This document shows positions 13,234 to 25,789 of a stretch of 64,000 nt of DNA, piece by piece. A model generated the notes under the pieces. The model did not search any database. It saw only the letters and a list, made by a program, of their open reading frames with translations, and was not told the origin of the DNA. Source of the DNA: Diospyros lotus (Eukaryota; Streptophyta; Magnoliopsida; Ericales; Ebenaceae); contig NC_068339.1 of the NCBI RefSeq assembly GCF_014633365.1, forward strand, positions 1,989,001 through 2,053,000. The letters are read 5' to 3'. Both the position numbers and the translations under genes were made by a program. Position 1 is the stretch's first letter; each line of letters opens with the position of its first letter.

Positions 13234-13703
13234 AATATAATATTTAATTTGTGTCCTATTAATTTTTTTTAAATTTAAAAAGAACAAAGCGTTCTTTTAC
13301 CAACACTTAAAAGATGACAAACGAGAAAAGAGAAAAAAAGTATCCAATAATGGAGTTAAGAAACCAGTGGCCTTTGCATATACACAAAATTTGATTTAAT
13401 AATATAATTTCATTTAATAATATAGTTTTAAATTTTCATTCACTATGCACTTTAAGACACATTTTTATTATTAATAAATATGCTTTTAAAACATATTTTT
13501 TTTAAACGTGTCAAACATAATTATAGTTTAAAACTATATTCTTAAATTTTCATTTAATAATGTAGTTTTAAACTTATATAAATTTTGACCAAAGATAATT
13601 ATTATTGATATTGATTTATCATATGTCAAACGAGAAGCGAACGCAAGTATTAACTCAACTAGCAAGGTTCGAGCGGAGGAGGAATTGGAAATAGGGTCTC
13701 ATC

Positions 13704-13885
13704 AAAGGGCGGATCCAAGGGGCCGGGCGGTGGCGGGGCTTGCCACGGTTCAATTCCAAGAGACTCTGTGAGCTTTTATATATATATATATATATATATT
13801 TGATATTTGGGTTGAGGCTGGCACGAGCTTCAGCACGTGCCAACCCCCCACCCCACCCCACCCCACCCCCCCGAATCCGCCACTG
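13704..13885. mobile_element. hAT MITE, 182 bp
   Basis: It is flanked by perfect 8-bp duplications GTCTCATC (13696-13703 and 13886-13893). The ends AAAGGGCGGATCC and GGATTCGGxGG-type complement (GAATCCGCCACTG) form an imperfect terminal inverted repeat. The interior holds a (TA)n run and a CCCCA run. The paralogous site near 4675 (AGGGTCTCGACC) lacks it. Confidence 0.85.
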
Positions 13886-14990
13886 GTCTCATCCTTTCCT
13901 TACCTGGTGGGTGACTGTTATGCTTTCTCAATACGGCGGATCAGTTCTAGGTATAGGAAAAAAAAAGAGAAAGTTTCGTTCTTTTTCCTTTTATCTCCGT
14001 CCATGCTCGGTGTGCCTTCGATTGAGGTTTGATTGGTATCTGTGACTTAAAACAACAATTAGCATTATTTCTTTTAAAAATAAAAATGTTACATGAACAC
14101 TCTATTTTGACACTTGATACAACATTTTTTATTAATGTATAATGTATTTATATATTTATATTAGGATTAACACATATGAAGACCCCTCAATAATTTAAAA
14201 ATATTGTATTTAATCCATGAATTACAAAATGCCAACAATTCGTATGTAAACTATTAAAAAAATGTTGTTTTAAATCATTATCGTAATGGTTAGTTAGCAC
14301 GTGCACACATGCGCCAGTTTTTACGAGTAAACGTCATGTCAGCAAGACTCATTAGATTAGACTATTATATAAATTTTATATTTGGTCTATCAATAATTAA
14401 AAAAATTAAAAATTAGTTACTCAATAATTAAAGAAAATTGACATTTGGTCACAGATATGAAAAAATGACCAAATTTAATATAAAAAAAGGACCTAAATTT
14501 TATATAAGACTTAAAAATATTCATAATAATGACTTAAATTTCATTAAAAAATCTAAAAAATTTATAAAAATACCCAAAATAATGAAAAAAAAAACCTAAA
14601 TTTTATATAAAATAAAAAACCTTAAAATTGTTAGTGTAGTATTCCCAAATGCTATATTTAGATGATGTCCAGTAGGTTTGTAAAAAAATATTTTTTGTAT
14701 ATTTGTATATATTAATAAAAGACAAGTTGTTCATTATTCATAAACTCTCCAGTTTATTATATGAATAAGTCCCTAAATTTCTTGTTTGAGAATTTTATTT
14801 TTAAGATATTAAAACTATGTGACATGATTATTTGGTAACAGGACTTCTTAAATGACTTCTGGTCCTTAGACTTATCGGTGGAGATTCTGATTAGTCAAGT
14901 ATGAACTTATCAATGTGAGTTACTGATGGTAAATGATGGTGTGTCATATGCTATATGACATGAGGAGGTCTCTAATAAACTCGTGAGTAT

Positions 14991-15483
14991 ATTAATTTTT
15001 TGATTGTTGAGAAATCATATGTCATATTTATATATTAATACTAATTTAACATGTTTTCATGACGTGACTTTTTTCAGATGACTTGACATCTTACGTGACG
15101 TAAATAACAGTTCACTCTCAATTATAATAAAAAAGTTAAAAAAATTAATAGTTAAGATACTTAATTTTGATATTTTACACTTCACAGATCAAATGTTATA
15201 CTTTCTAATTATTGAGGGATCACAGTATATATTAGGCTTTTACATTAATAAGATAAACAATAATATTAGACATTGTGAATATCACCTCAAATATCAAAAT
15301 TAAATTAGTTTTAAAAGACTAATATTATATTGGAAGTGGTTAGTTAATATTTAAAATCATACATAGTACATGGTATTTAATGTGGCACCGGCACATCATG
15401 TGCTCTAAAAAATGCTATTTAAATCATAAAACACCGAGAAGTTATGTTTAGAGTTTCGATTGTAAAAAAATATTGATACCCTG
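14991..15483. repeat. Segmental duplication I, partial copy 3
   Basis: This matches 2990-3490 and 10350-12090 and ends at TATTGATACCCT, as they do. The homology resumes after the insertion at 15484-16153 (ACGTCAATCATGATCCATCCGTAC, matching 3524-3550) and then runs straight into JIP23-like gene 1. The repeat is thus the distal promoter of that gene. Confidence 0.65.
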
Positions 15484-16153
15484 CCTCTAGAGCCCCAAGG
15501 AGGGGCCCAAAATTAATAATTAATTAAAATTTATTTTTTATTTTTTGAGATGTAAAATTATTAATTCTCTTTTACTATATTTTTTTTAATTTATATTCAA
15601 TTTTTTTTTTATTTCATTTGAACAAGGAGGGCCCCTAACACTCAAAGTCTATGTATCATTTTTCAATATTAGACAATGTATAGTGAGATGTCATTTAGAT
15701 GAGAAGGTTCCTAACTTTCTAAATTTATCTATCATTTTTAATTTTAGACAATGAATAATGAGGTGTAAATTAATAACACAACGAAAAAAAATAAGAAGTG
15801 ATATTATTTTAGAAGAACAATTTGATAAAATGATTCTTTACCTGAAGAAAGAAGAATCTACATTTACCTGGACATTAAAGAACAAAAAATAAAAATAAAT
15901 CAATGAATTTTTAATTTACAAACTTGATAGTAAACTTTTCATATTTTTTGTTTATTCAATTTTTATATTTTCATATCTTTTTCTTTAGTCTATATTGACA
16001 ATTGAAAAAAAAATATTTTCTAAACTGAAATACAAAAATTTAATTAGTGAATTTATATTTTAAGAAAAGAAAAGAAAATTTTAATATTTTTTATTATTTT
16101 TTAAATGTCACTAAATTAATTATCGCCGCCCCACCAAACCTGAGCCGGCCCTC
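15484..16153. mobile_element. Probable hAT-type non-autonomous element in promoter of gene 1
   Basis: Comparison with 3485-3530 shows about 670 bases replacing roughly 30 bases of the paralog. The left end has CTAGAGCCCCAAGGAGGGGCCC and the right end GGCGCCGCCC-like GCCGCCCCACC...GAGCCGGCCCTC, resembling hAT ends of the CAGGGCCGGCTC type. No 8-bp duplication was found, so the ends may be eroded. A homologous interior fragment lies at 39885-40110. Confidence 0.5.
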
Positions 16154-16156
16154 GGG

Positions 16157-16218
16157 GACGTCAATCATGATCCATCCGTACCCCATCTCACCTAATCCCT
16201 AAAAGCACTATATATAAA
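16157..16218 (+). promoter_or_regulatory. Core promoter of JIP23-like gene 1
   Basis: A TATA box TATATATAAA is at 16209-16218, followed by the leader GCCCTCGGAGAGGAAGAA, which is almost identical before gene 2. GACGTCA at 16157-16163 is a TGACG-type element of the kind linked to jasmonate response; that role is inferred from the motif only. The hAT-type element ends just 4 bases before it. Confidence 0.6.
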
Positions 16219-16297
16219 TGCCCTCGGAGAGGAAGAAGTGGGCAAGAAGCAAGAAGAGACACAACACAGCAGCATCACCCGCTTCGCTTGGAGTTTA

Positions 16298-16900
16298 ATG
16301 GCGTTGATTCGTAGTCAAGTTGTAATCAACAATGAAACTGCTGGCGTTATAAAATTTGTGAAGCACCATGACTACGGTGGCAATCTACCAAACACCCCGT
16401 ACCCAGAGGAGATTCAACCTGCCGAGTGGGCAGAATTTCTGCACCACGGCAGCGTTGGAAACCCCAGTCAATCTATCGGCGCTGTCGTCTATCGCTGCAC
16501 GAATGGAGCCGGGCAAGAGTGGGATTGGATGATGTCTTGGTCGAACATATATGGGATAACCCACAACGCAGGGCAAGTTCCAAATCCCCTCTCAATAGCA
16601 TGTCGATCGACCAGTTGTTGGGATTTGAGTTGATATAATAAACCCACATATATACACGTAATCTTTTATATATGGATTTGTGATGTGTGTGTTTGTATGC
16701 TGCAGGTTTATACTGAGATCATGGTAAAAGGCCATTATGAAAATGAAAATGAGGATGTTTGGCCGGAAATTCTAATACGGTTGAACCAGGGGTCTGTCCA
16801 CAGCGAGGCAAAGTGGGAGAAGTTGTCAGCCACTTTCGATGTGGTGCCAGATGATGATGATGACGACGCCATATTCAAGGGAATAATTAAACCAAACTAG
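16298..16900 (+). CDS. JIP23-like (23-kDa jasmonate-induced protein family) gene 1, two exons; donor site suspect
   Basis: Exon 1 runs from the ATG at 16298 to about 16572 and exon 2 from 16706 (after TGCAG) to the TAG at 16898-16900, giving roughly 155 residues. I chose this ATG because it is the first one downstream of the TATA box and the shared leader. Family hallmarks seen are HDYGG, TPYPEEI, AEWAEFLHH, GAVVYRCTN and DWMMSWSN in exon 1, and VYTEI with an acidic DDDDDD run in exon 2. Jasmonate-induced 23-kDa proteins of barley have the same core order but a longer N-terminus; their biochemical role is not settled. Oddity: the donor used in gene 2 (AAG|GCAAGT) is preceded here by two extra bases, so the GC donor at 16573 would shift the frame and stop after about 10 residues. 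In-frame alternatives are a GC at 16568 (AAC|GCAGGG) or a weak GT at 16577. It may be functional, alternatively spliced or a young pseudogene. Confidence 0.75.
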
Positions 16901-17300
16901 AAAGTTTCGACTTGGTCGAGATGCTCATCCATCATGTATATGCAGCGCCAACGATCTCTCTCTCTCTCTCTCCATATATATATATATATGTGTGTGTGTG
17001 TGGAGGGCGGGGGGCGATGCATGTATGTACTATATCGTGTGTTAATGGTTAAGGTTTGCAACAAATAATTAATAGCATCATTGTGTGTGTGTGCGTGTGC
17101 GGATGCTATTAGCAAGATGCCATGTTAATTTAATGGTGTCATAGTTAATAATGTAATGTGTGAGATGTTGTATTATGTATTTGGTTTGAGTATATTAATG
17201 ATGATTATATGAGCAAATGGTATTAAAAATTATGAAAATATTATGTGATGATTATAGTTCAACATTTTATCTGGTTCTTGAAAGATGATCGTATAATATG
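16901..17300 (+). other. 3' flank of gene 1 with compound microsatellite
   Basis: AGAAAGTTTC and ATGCTCATCCATCAT follow the stop as they do in gene 2, so this is probably the 3' UTR. A compound (CT)n-(TA)n-(TG)n tract occupies about 16957-17002. Similarity to the 3' flank of gene 2 (ATGGTTAAGGTTTG, GCTATTAGC, ATGCCATGTT) continues to about 17170. Confidence 0.55.
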
Positions 17301-19269
17301 ATAAATGCTAACATTTGGTGGATCTTTGCAAGGTTACATGGGGTTTAAAACTTTTTCAAAATAAAAAATAAAGCACAAGCAAAACAAACCTTGCAAGATT
17401 CGGTATCAAACATCCATATATCTATATATAAATAAAAAATTCATAAGAGTGTTTATAAGATGTATCTCAATGGATGATGTTGCTGCCAATTGTCTGATGC
17501 ACCTATAGTCGAGCTCCCAACTTCCTCCAAGTTGTCTAAAGCCATTCCCGAACCTACAAACTTCGAGTAACTAGGCTTCCTCCTCAAATGTGCAAAGACC
17601 TAATCTATCCACGCCTGACCTACCTCGAAACTTTTTGCCGGACCAGTGATAGGACCGTCTCGACAAAGATGAACAAAAGCTGTGTTGTGATTCTTTCTGT
17701 TTGCTTTCGATTGTCTCACAACCAAAGATCAACAATAAAGAATGTGATGAAAAATTATTCATTCATTCATATTAAGACTTTTAAGAGTTAAATAAAATAT
17801 TTATTAGAATGGGACGAAAAATTATTCAGTTATAGGCAAATTCCAACGTCAATTGTTCGGATGATCCATTTAGTTATTAATTTATGATCATTCATCATCC
17901 TAGCTAGATCCTACGTTGTTAGATTTTCACCAATTTTTACACCACGTGCATGCATGTGATGCATTGCTGATTCTTCCACAGCAAGTTAATCCATTTTAAC
18001 ATTTAAATTGGATGAAATTGGATCTGAAAGTCAATCCCCAATGAAAATTGGATCGAATTTATCACGCATGGATACTTTAAAATTATTAAAAATATACCTT
18101 CCTTCTTTTTTTGAGATGTAAAATTACTAATTAAATTTTTGTATTCAAATTTAAAAAGTAATTTTTTTAATTAATAATATTGTCAAATTACTTAATCTTT
18201 TTTTTTTTTTGTAATTTTTTGGTTAATAGTATTCTATAAGCAAAAACGTAAGTGTTGAATAAGTTAAATGTGCGGATTCTTTAGACGAAATTTTTGCCAT
18301 CCAATAAATCATTTTGTCAAATTATCTTTCTAAAATATATTTTTTCACCTAATAAATTTTAATTTAAAATAAAAATATTAAAAAGTTTGTTCCGTATAAA
18401 TAATAGAATAAGTATTGTTGTGTCATAAATAAAGACACATAAAAAGTCTAAGAGACCAAAATAACTCTTTGAAACAAAAGGTAAAAAAAATTCCATACGC
18501 AAGGGGTCCCATGTAATGCACAAATTAGATAATCCTGACATCTAAAAATTTCTCAAAAAAAAAAAAATAATTACCCATAATAAAGTCGAATTCTAAAAGG
18601 ATTATGAAATACAAAGATGAATGTCATCTATAAGAATCTTAATTCCAGACGGATTAGGAAATATCAAGATAGATGTTACCTGTACCTTAATTCTAACAGG
18701 TTCAAAAATACCAAGATAAATGTTACTTACAAGAACTTTAATTCTGGAACGCTTTATATTATACTCCATATTCCTCTATAAATAAGTAAATACTCATTTT
18801 TGAAAGGATACATTTCTTATATAGGTTTCAATAGGATTTTCATTATTTTTAGCATTTGATTTAAGTATCAGAGTGTTTGCACGAGGACCTTCTCCCCACA
18901 ACCTTTACTTGTTTTTTTTATTTTTTGTGTAGATTTAAACAGCTTGATGACAATATTCCAATTAAATAAAAATTTTCTTGTATGTCGTTAATAACAAGTA
19001 TATATATTTAATGCATGAACTCAACTCACACTAACACTATAATGCATGATTTTTATATCCAAACAAATTGCAATATTAAAAGATAAGGCTGTCGACGTAG
19101 TCATCTTCCTCTGGGCTTGACATTGGATCTGGAGAGATGTCTTCAGTAATGGGCAACCAAGATGGGTAATGCTATTCAGCCACCCGAAGTGCTATTCTTA
19201 GCTAAATTACAAATTTACCCATTGAGCCAATTACTGACATACCCTCAATTCACCCTTCTTCTATCTCCC
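17301..19269. other. Unassigned intergenic sequence
   Basis: No gene is supported. Part of 18100-18540 is related to the interior of the element at 15484-16153, with pieces in both orientations. A less AT-rich patch at 17500-17720 has a - strand frame of 63 codons without known motifs. GGGTAATGCTATTCAGCCACCC at 19163 could be the end of a DNA transposon, but no partner end was found. Confidence 0.35.
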
Positions 19270-21847
19270 TATAAGCACCCCCGCTCGGATATCCCCAACC
19301 ACCCAGACTACCCGAACGGGAGCGCCTACGAGAGGAGAAAAAGAATGAACACAAAATAGAAACCACCCTGCCATGCATATACGAAAATAAGGACAGCGAA
19401 AGCAAAGCAAAACATATGCATGCATTACGAGTACCCCGCTAACACAGCGGTCACATGAGAAATAAATAAACACAGACTCCTGTGCTAATATACACGAGAC
19501 TCGAGAAACAACCTGACACAGTAATAATGATAGAGTAAACCCTACTCAACCATCAGAGTTGACAGGGATTGACGGGACTGCCTGTACACCATACCGACTC
19601 TGCCGCTAAAAGATAACTCTCTTGCCATGGCCCACGCTGCCACTACCTGAAATGATGGGAAGTAAGGTGAGTCGAGAGACTCAGCAAGCATAAAGAAAGA
19701 AAGGTTGAAGGTTGTATAAATCCAATACACTCTCCCCAACATAAACCCTCAGGTACACACAAGCCATGAGACACTACAACACAATAGCATAACATAATAA
19801 AAGCATGTACCAGTCCTTGGAGCCTACATAAGACACCTGGCATCCAAGTCCCATACCAACCTGTCGCTGCCCTGGACGGTAACAAATACCTGCAGCAAAT
19901 CTGTGAGCGTCATCCCGGGTCGGTACTCTCGTCACTCGTATCCATGTCGGTATTCCCGACACCCGAGCCAGAGGCTCCCTTAGAACGGTACTCCCGTCCG
20001 AGAACTAAATACTACCAGTAACCATGCAATGCACATAACAATGCAATGGCGTGGTGAGCATCAACATGATACATAGAGCCCATTCATCCAGGCATCAGGC
20101 CATGCTCCGCCCACATAGTAAACCACACGCGATGCATATACCCGTGCTGGATGCAACCTGACCAAGCTAGCATGTCCATGTTCAAGCATACTCAATAAAT
20201 GAATATCCCGATATGCAACTCGTCCCCATATGCATATCAAATCATGAATAACAATATAATGAATCTAAACGTGCAGAGAATCTCATACTGGTAGAGCTAG
20301 TCAGCAGTGCCCGGCACCGGTCAACGGCCAGTGACTAGGAGTGTCCACCCGACGGTCCACTTCAAGACCGTACAATTGTCTACCCCGTCACCAACAACCG
20401 ACCCCTGCCCTACTGCTCGATATCTCTAACCGAACCATAAATAAATCTGATAAAATCGTAAATAAACCCGCACGTCTAGGAACCTAATTCCCAGGTTGGT
20501 TCAGCATCATTCCCAAAAAGAGTGGGGGCGATATAAACTCCCATAGGCTCACAACGAATAAAATTCTAGAAGTTTCGTATTTAATTTAAATTAAAATAAA
20601 TAAATAATAATTCAACAAATAAGGCTATGCGCCAAATTAGAGTAAGGGAGATGATAGAATACGAGAAATCACGGGGTCTCTAACAGGAATTAAAGAACAG
20701 GAAGAGAGGGTTAGGAGCTTGCTTTTACACGGCCATTTCTTGCATTTCTTGCACTCCCGCTGCACAAATTAATATAACTTACTAATAAAACTAAGCTTCG
20801 ATATAAAATCCATACGCGTATTTCCAACAACCCAACTCAATCGGTATAAAATCGAACCTATTACGAGTATATGAGGGCACTAAAATTTAGAAGGTAAAGA
20901 GAGCTTGCCTTATTTTACAGATTTCTGGCCTTAAATACTCGCACACTGCAAAATAATATTACTACTAAAATAAACTAAAATATAGCCTAAAAATATGATT
21001 TAATCCGTAGAAAATGAGTAATACGAGCCGATTAACCTACCTTGCTCTTCAGATCTTCATTTGCACGGACAAAATTTTTCTTGGATTTCTCTTCTATTTT
21101 CTCTCTTTTTCTTTGCTACCTCGTGTCTGTTTTTCGTCCGATTTGCTCACTGTTTAAGCTTCAATTTGAAGCATTGATAGCAGCAGAAATCGGCTAAAAA
21201 AATGCAGCCAATTTAGCCTTAAAATACGTGTAAAATAGAGGGCATGGGAGAGTGGCAGCACGGCGCACCAGCGCGAGCCACGTGGCCGCGCAATTGGCCA
21301 CCATTGGCGCCCCAAAACGGCGCCGTTTTGTCTGCCCTCTAATGCCCAAAATCATTTTCCTTCTTCCCAGCGCACGGAGAGACCCCCACCGAATCGAACA
21401 CGCGACCTAAACTCCACCCTCGCGCGCGCAAACCACCTGGCCAGCCATCACCTTTGATATTATCTGCACACATAATTAAATTTAAAATGACTCTTGGTCA
21501 TTTCCCAAATTTACACTTAAACCCACAACTTCCAAAAACTTCCATATACACCCTAAACTCCATTTTTCCTTATTACACTTGTACCCCAAAATCTTCAGAC
21601 ATTCACTAACTTAATTTATTTACCATTTCCATAAATACTCCCAATTAATTAATAATTAATATTTCTCTTAAACCCAAAAATATTTAACAATCAACTTATA
21701 CGCGGTAATTACTAAGTATCAACCATTCACCAAATTATTCAATTCCAATAAATCAAAATCACTTCAAGTGCAAAATTTAGCAATTATTAATTGTTCCGAA
21801 CTAAATTAATAATCATTTATTTAATTCCCAAATTTTGAAATATTACA
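19270..21847 (-). mobile_element. Solo LTR family B, copy 1 (2.58 kb)
   Basis: Read on the - strand it ends GGGTGCTTATA at 19270 and begins TGTAATATTTC at 21847. It shares with the copies at 41988-44257 and 59630-61745 the order: GGxTATCCGxxCGGGGGTGCTTA end, the GAGTC/GACTC hairpin (19669-19682), CAGGCATCAGGCCATGCTCCGCCC (20093), GACCGGTG-type words (20318) and a TTxTGACGCC or GGCGCCGTTTTG block (21320). The five-base flanks CTCCC and TTCTC do not agree well, so a TSD is not proven. The small - strand frames at 19261-19962 are LTR sequence. Confidence 0.75.
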
Positions 21848-21896
21848 TTCTCACTCTCTCTCGCTATCTCCCACACGACCCTTCCTCTCATCCTCC

Positions 21897-21956
21897 ATCT
21901 CTCTCTCTCTATTGCAGTAGCTCCAACTGTTTCTCTCTCTCTCTCTCTCTCTCTCT
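21897..21956 (+). repeat. (CT)n microsatellite, interrupted
   Basis: CT-rich runs around TTGCAGTAGCTCCAACTG, immediately right of the solo LTR. Confidence 0.8.
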
Positions 21957-22037
21957 CGTCTGTCACACGTCTCCATTGGCCCCGATCTCTACGAAGATGA
22001 GTCTTTTAAAGTGATATATACATATATACTCGCTATT

Positions 22038-22545
22038 TTGGTTTGGCCAAAAGTTTAAGCTTAAATGTAGGGAGATTCGGTCATTGAATTTTGTTGGTTT
22101 TTGGGTATGTTAGTCAATGGGGATAAGGGTGTTGAGTTGTTGTCTCTGATCTCCAGAAACCTACGGCCATGGTGGCCGGTGGTGACTAGCATCTCGATTT
22201 TTCAGGCAATTTGGGTTTAGCCGAAGTTTTAAGCTTAGATCTACGAAGATTCAGCTGTTGGATCTTGTTGGTTTTTGGGTATGTTAATTGATGGGCTCTT
22301 GGGTGTCAAGTGGTTGTCTCCGATCTCCGGAAACCACCGGCCATGATGGTCGGTGGTGGCTGGCAGTTCATTTTTAAGTTTGACCAAAAATTAAAAATCA
22401 GATCTACTAAAATCCAATTGTTAAATCTAGCCCATTTTTTGTATGTTAACTCGATCACTTGAGTTGGTGCTTCTAATGGTAGGATTTGATCGTTAGAATC
22501 TTCGACCGTCCGTGGTGGTCGAGGTCGTTGGCAGTACATACATAC
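22038..22545 (+). repeat. Three degenerate ~165-bp tandem units
   Basis: Units start near 22038, 22204 and 22372. Shared order in each: GTTTxGCC(A/G)AA, TTAAGCTTAxAT, CTACGAAGATTCAxxTxTTG, TTTTTxGTATGTTAA, ATCTCCxGAAACC and GGCC(A)TGGTGGxCGGTGGTGxCTGGCAG. Unit 3 is the most diverged. The word GGCCATGGTGGCCGGTGGTG hints at a captured coding piece, but no frame stays open across units. Confidence 0.6.
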
Positions 22546-23346
22546 ATCACTACAAGAAATTTAAGATTTAGAGACGAATTTTTTGGCGAAGGAACAACGA
22601 CGGACCATGGAAAAATAATTCCGTAAACTTAGCGACAGAATAGTATTTTGTCACTAAAGTTGTAAACAAATTTAAAACAATTTTTTTTTTTCAAAATTTA
22701 GTGAAAGAATTTTTATTCTGTCACTAAAATTAGCGAGGGAATAATATTTTCGTCGCTAAATTGTAAAAATAAAAAAGAAAATATTTTTTTTTGGCAATTA
22801 GTGACAAAAAATATATTCTGTCGTTGAATATAGTGACGAAATATTTTTTCCGTCGTTGAAAATAGCGATAGAAAAACAAGAATTTTTAAAATTTTTAACA
22901 TTTAGCGACGGAAAATATTAGTCCGTCGCTAATTTTAGCGAAGAAATAGAAATGTCATCGCTAAATTTTTAAGATAAAAAAATTAAAAAATTGTAGTTTG
23001 CGACGAAAAATGTTTTTCATCACTATATTCAGCGATGGAATATATTTTTTGTTGCTAATTAAAGAATTACGTGTCCGTCGCTAAAATTAAATTATTAATA
23101 ATATATATAATATATTATATATTATTATAAAGTTAGATTATTAATAATATAATATATTTAGATTATTATAAAATTATTTTTAATTTCAATTTTTAATTAA
23201 ATATATATATAAATGTAAACTAAATGTAAAATTTTTTTTGAATGTATAATAATTTACTTTTGATACTTTACTTATTATTTTCTTCTATAATAATAATAAT
23301 TTATTCTAAGTTTGTAAGAGCTCGCTCTCGAACGTTCCCACTAGCA

Positions 23347-25301
23347 TACTACAAGAAAAATAGAATTTAGCAATAGAAAAATTCGTCGCTAAAAAATTTA
23401 ACGACGGGCAACTTCCCGTTGATAAAATTTTAGCAACAGGATTTAGCGACGGCACAAATCAGAGACAAAAATTTTTGTCGTTGATTAAAAAATAAAAAAT
23501 AAAATTTATTTAAAAAATTAAATATTATTTTAGCAACGGAAAACGTTCCGTCACTGAATATTGACGGAAAAATTTTCGTCGCTAATACACAATAAAAATT
23601 TGAATATTAAAAAATTAAAATAAATTAAAATTAGCAATGGAAACAATCTCGTCGCTAATCAGTGACGGAACTGTTTCAGTCGCTGACTTTAATTTTAAAC
23701 AAAAAAATAATAGCCCATACTAGAAGGACGTACGCGCTTCCCTGCCTTGCATGCGCCAGGTGGTGCCACCTTAAGCCGCCAAGTGTAGCGTTGAGATAAT
23801 TTCCTAATGCACTCATTTCTTCCCTTTCTCAATTTCGATCCCTGGTCCCCCGTGTGTGCACACGCGCGCGTGTCCATCCGAGCTGCGAGCCTCCTTAATA
23901 TATACACTGCACATATATATTAACTATATACTATACTTAGTTGCCAGCCATTTTAATTTTATTTTAAATTAAGATTTTAAATTCATAAATTAATACTTAA
24001 AAAAGTAAATGTTGTAAATTTTAACTCAATTAATGTACCACTTAAATGTTATAATTAATTAATCTCTTAAATATTTAAGTTTTATTTGATTAAAAATTAG
24101 TTTAATACATAAAATATGCATTTACTACATTTTAATATTTATTTAATCTTTGTTTAATATATAATTTATAAATTTTATTTTTTTAATTTATTTTTTTTAG
24201 CCAGTGGCTAAATTTTTAATTATTACTTTAATCTTTTTAATTATTTAGCAGCAGAATATTTCATCAGTAAATATATTTAATTTAAATTTAATTTTTTTAT
24301 TAATTAGAGACGAAATATTTCATTGCTAAATATATTTAATTTAATTACATAAAAAATGCCAAATTTAGTAATGGGATAGCCCCTGTCTCTAAAATATAAA
24401 AATAAATTAAATAAAAAATACCAAATTTAGTAACAGGATAGCTTTGTCACTAAAAAATAAAAATAAATTAAATAAAAAATACAAAATTTTGCCACGAGAT
24501 ACCCATGTCGCTAAAAAATAAAAAATAAATTAAATATAAAATTAAAAATTTAACGATGGGGTGTGACCCCATAGCTAAAAAATAAAAATAAATTAAATAA
24601 AAAATACCAAATATAGTGACGGGATAGTTTCCGTCGCTAAAAAATAAAATAAATTAAATAAAAAATACCAAATTTAGTAATGAGATAACCCCGTCGCTAA
24701 AAAATAAAAATAAATTAAATAAAAAAAACCAAATTTTGTGACGGGATAGCCCATGTCGCTAAAAAATAAAAAATAAATTAAATATAAAATTAAAAATTTA
24801 GCGATGGGGTGTGACCTCGTAACTAAAAAATAAAAAATAAATAAATAAAAAATACAAAATTTAGCAACATGATAACTTTCGTCGCTAAAAAGTAAAAATA
24901 AATTAAATAAAAAAAGCCAAATTTAGTGACGGGATAATCTCGTAGCTAAAAAATAAAAATAAATTAAAAATATTAATGTAAGATTATTTAGCGACGGAAT
25001 ATTCAGTCGCTAAATAATTTAATTTAATTTAAATTTTTAAATCATTTAAAGATGAAATATTTCGTTGCCAAATAATTTTAATTTAATTTTTTTAATTATT
25101 TAGAGACGAAATATTCTGTCACTAAATTTAAAATTTTAATAAAAAATATTAAAAATTATTTAGTGACGAAATTTTTCGTCGCTAAAGAATAAAAAAATTA
25201 AAAAATTTGGCGACGGAATATCCGTCATTGAGACGTCTCTATTTAGCAACGAAAAAAGTCTATCAATAAATCCATCACTAAATTACTAATTTTTTGTTGT
25301 T
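23347..25301 (-). mobile_element. Non-autonomous CACTA element, reverse relative to the 53-kb copy
   Basis: It sits inside the solo LTR: LTR sequence stops at CCCACTAGCA and resumes at CAAAAGGAGGTTATCATAG, with about 8 target bases missing. The ends TACTACAAGAAAAATAG and ATTTTTTGTTGTT are degenerate CACTA termini. The body is the reverse complement of 53158-54957, including the GC-rich core around 23720-23900. Long runs of the form TTTAGCGACGGGATAxCCxCGTCGCTAAAAAATAAAAATAAATTAAATAAAAAAT (each ~60 bases) fill 24340-24990. No transposase is encoded. Confidence 0.75.
24340..24990 (+). repeat. ~60-bp tandem subterminal repeats of the CACTA element
   Basis: About ten units, each built as AATTTAGxxACGGGATA, a short variable part, GTCGCTAAAAAATAAAAA and TAAATTAAATA. 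Each unit contains an inverted GCGACGG...CCGTCGC pair. In En/Spm elements such subterminal repeats bind the TnpA-type protein; that role here is by analogy. Confidence 0.7.
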
Positions 25302-25789
25302 CAAAAGGAGGTTATCATAGAGATGATATAGAATAAACCATAATAAAACAAACAACGCATTTCATTACTAACAACGGAAACTAAATTAAGGTTCAGTTAC
25401 ATTTCCAATATCTCATGAGCTTAGGCTCGAAGACTATACAAAATAAATAAGAAGCTCTATTGTTAACTAACAAAATAAAAATCAATTCATCTCAAGTCTC
25501 ACCAAAATACTAATCAGGATCATCAAACTAGGACGAGTTTTCATACACCACTATCCCTGGGCTTAGTCCCATTGGACTCGTCCCTAATAATAGTTTTTCC
25601 TTTACCTGGAATGGCAAAAAAGATCAAGTAAGTCACAAGACTCAGCAAGTTCAAGAAATAATAAACAATGAACATGATCCAAGAATATGGTGACACCAAA
25701 AAGATTAATCAAGGACTCAACAATTATATACGATAGTCATAATCTATGACTTGATCAATTCCAAGTTAAATGCATCATGCCACCATGTA

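Larger units (their letters stand above)
9770..14990. repeat. Segmental duplication I, copy 2 (with three insertions)
   Basis: It is collinear with 2406-5765. Extra length is explained by three bounded insertions: a hAT element (10433-11686), a solo LTR (12678-13233) and a hAT MITE (13704-13885). Removing them leaves about 3.2 kb, close to the 3.3 kb of copy 1. All three therefore inserted after the duplication or into this copy only. Confidence 0.7.

Noticed and set aside
16238..16297. Upstream extension of JIP23-like gene 1 from a GTG at 16238
   Set aside because: It has no ATG and lies in the leader, only about 20 bases from the TATA box; the first ATG is 16298. The same holds for the TTG at 49074 in gene 2.
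19163..19269. GGGTAATGCTATTCAGCCACCC as the end of a Mutator-like element
   Set aside because: No inverted partner end or target duplication was found within the window.
24340..24990. Regular ~60-bp repeats as a possible CRISPR-like array
   Set aside because: Spacers are not unique, the repeats are imperfect palindromes typical of CACTA subterminal regions, and the genome is that of a plant.
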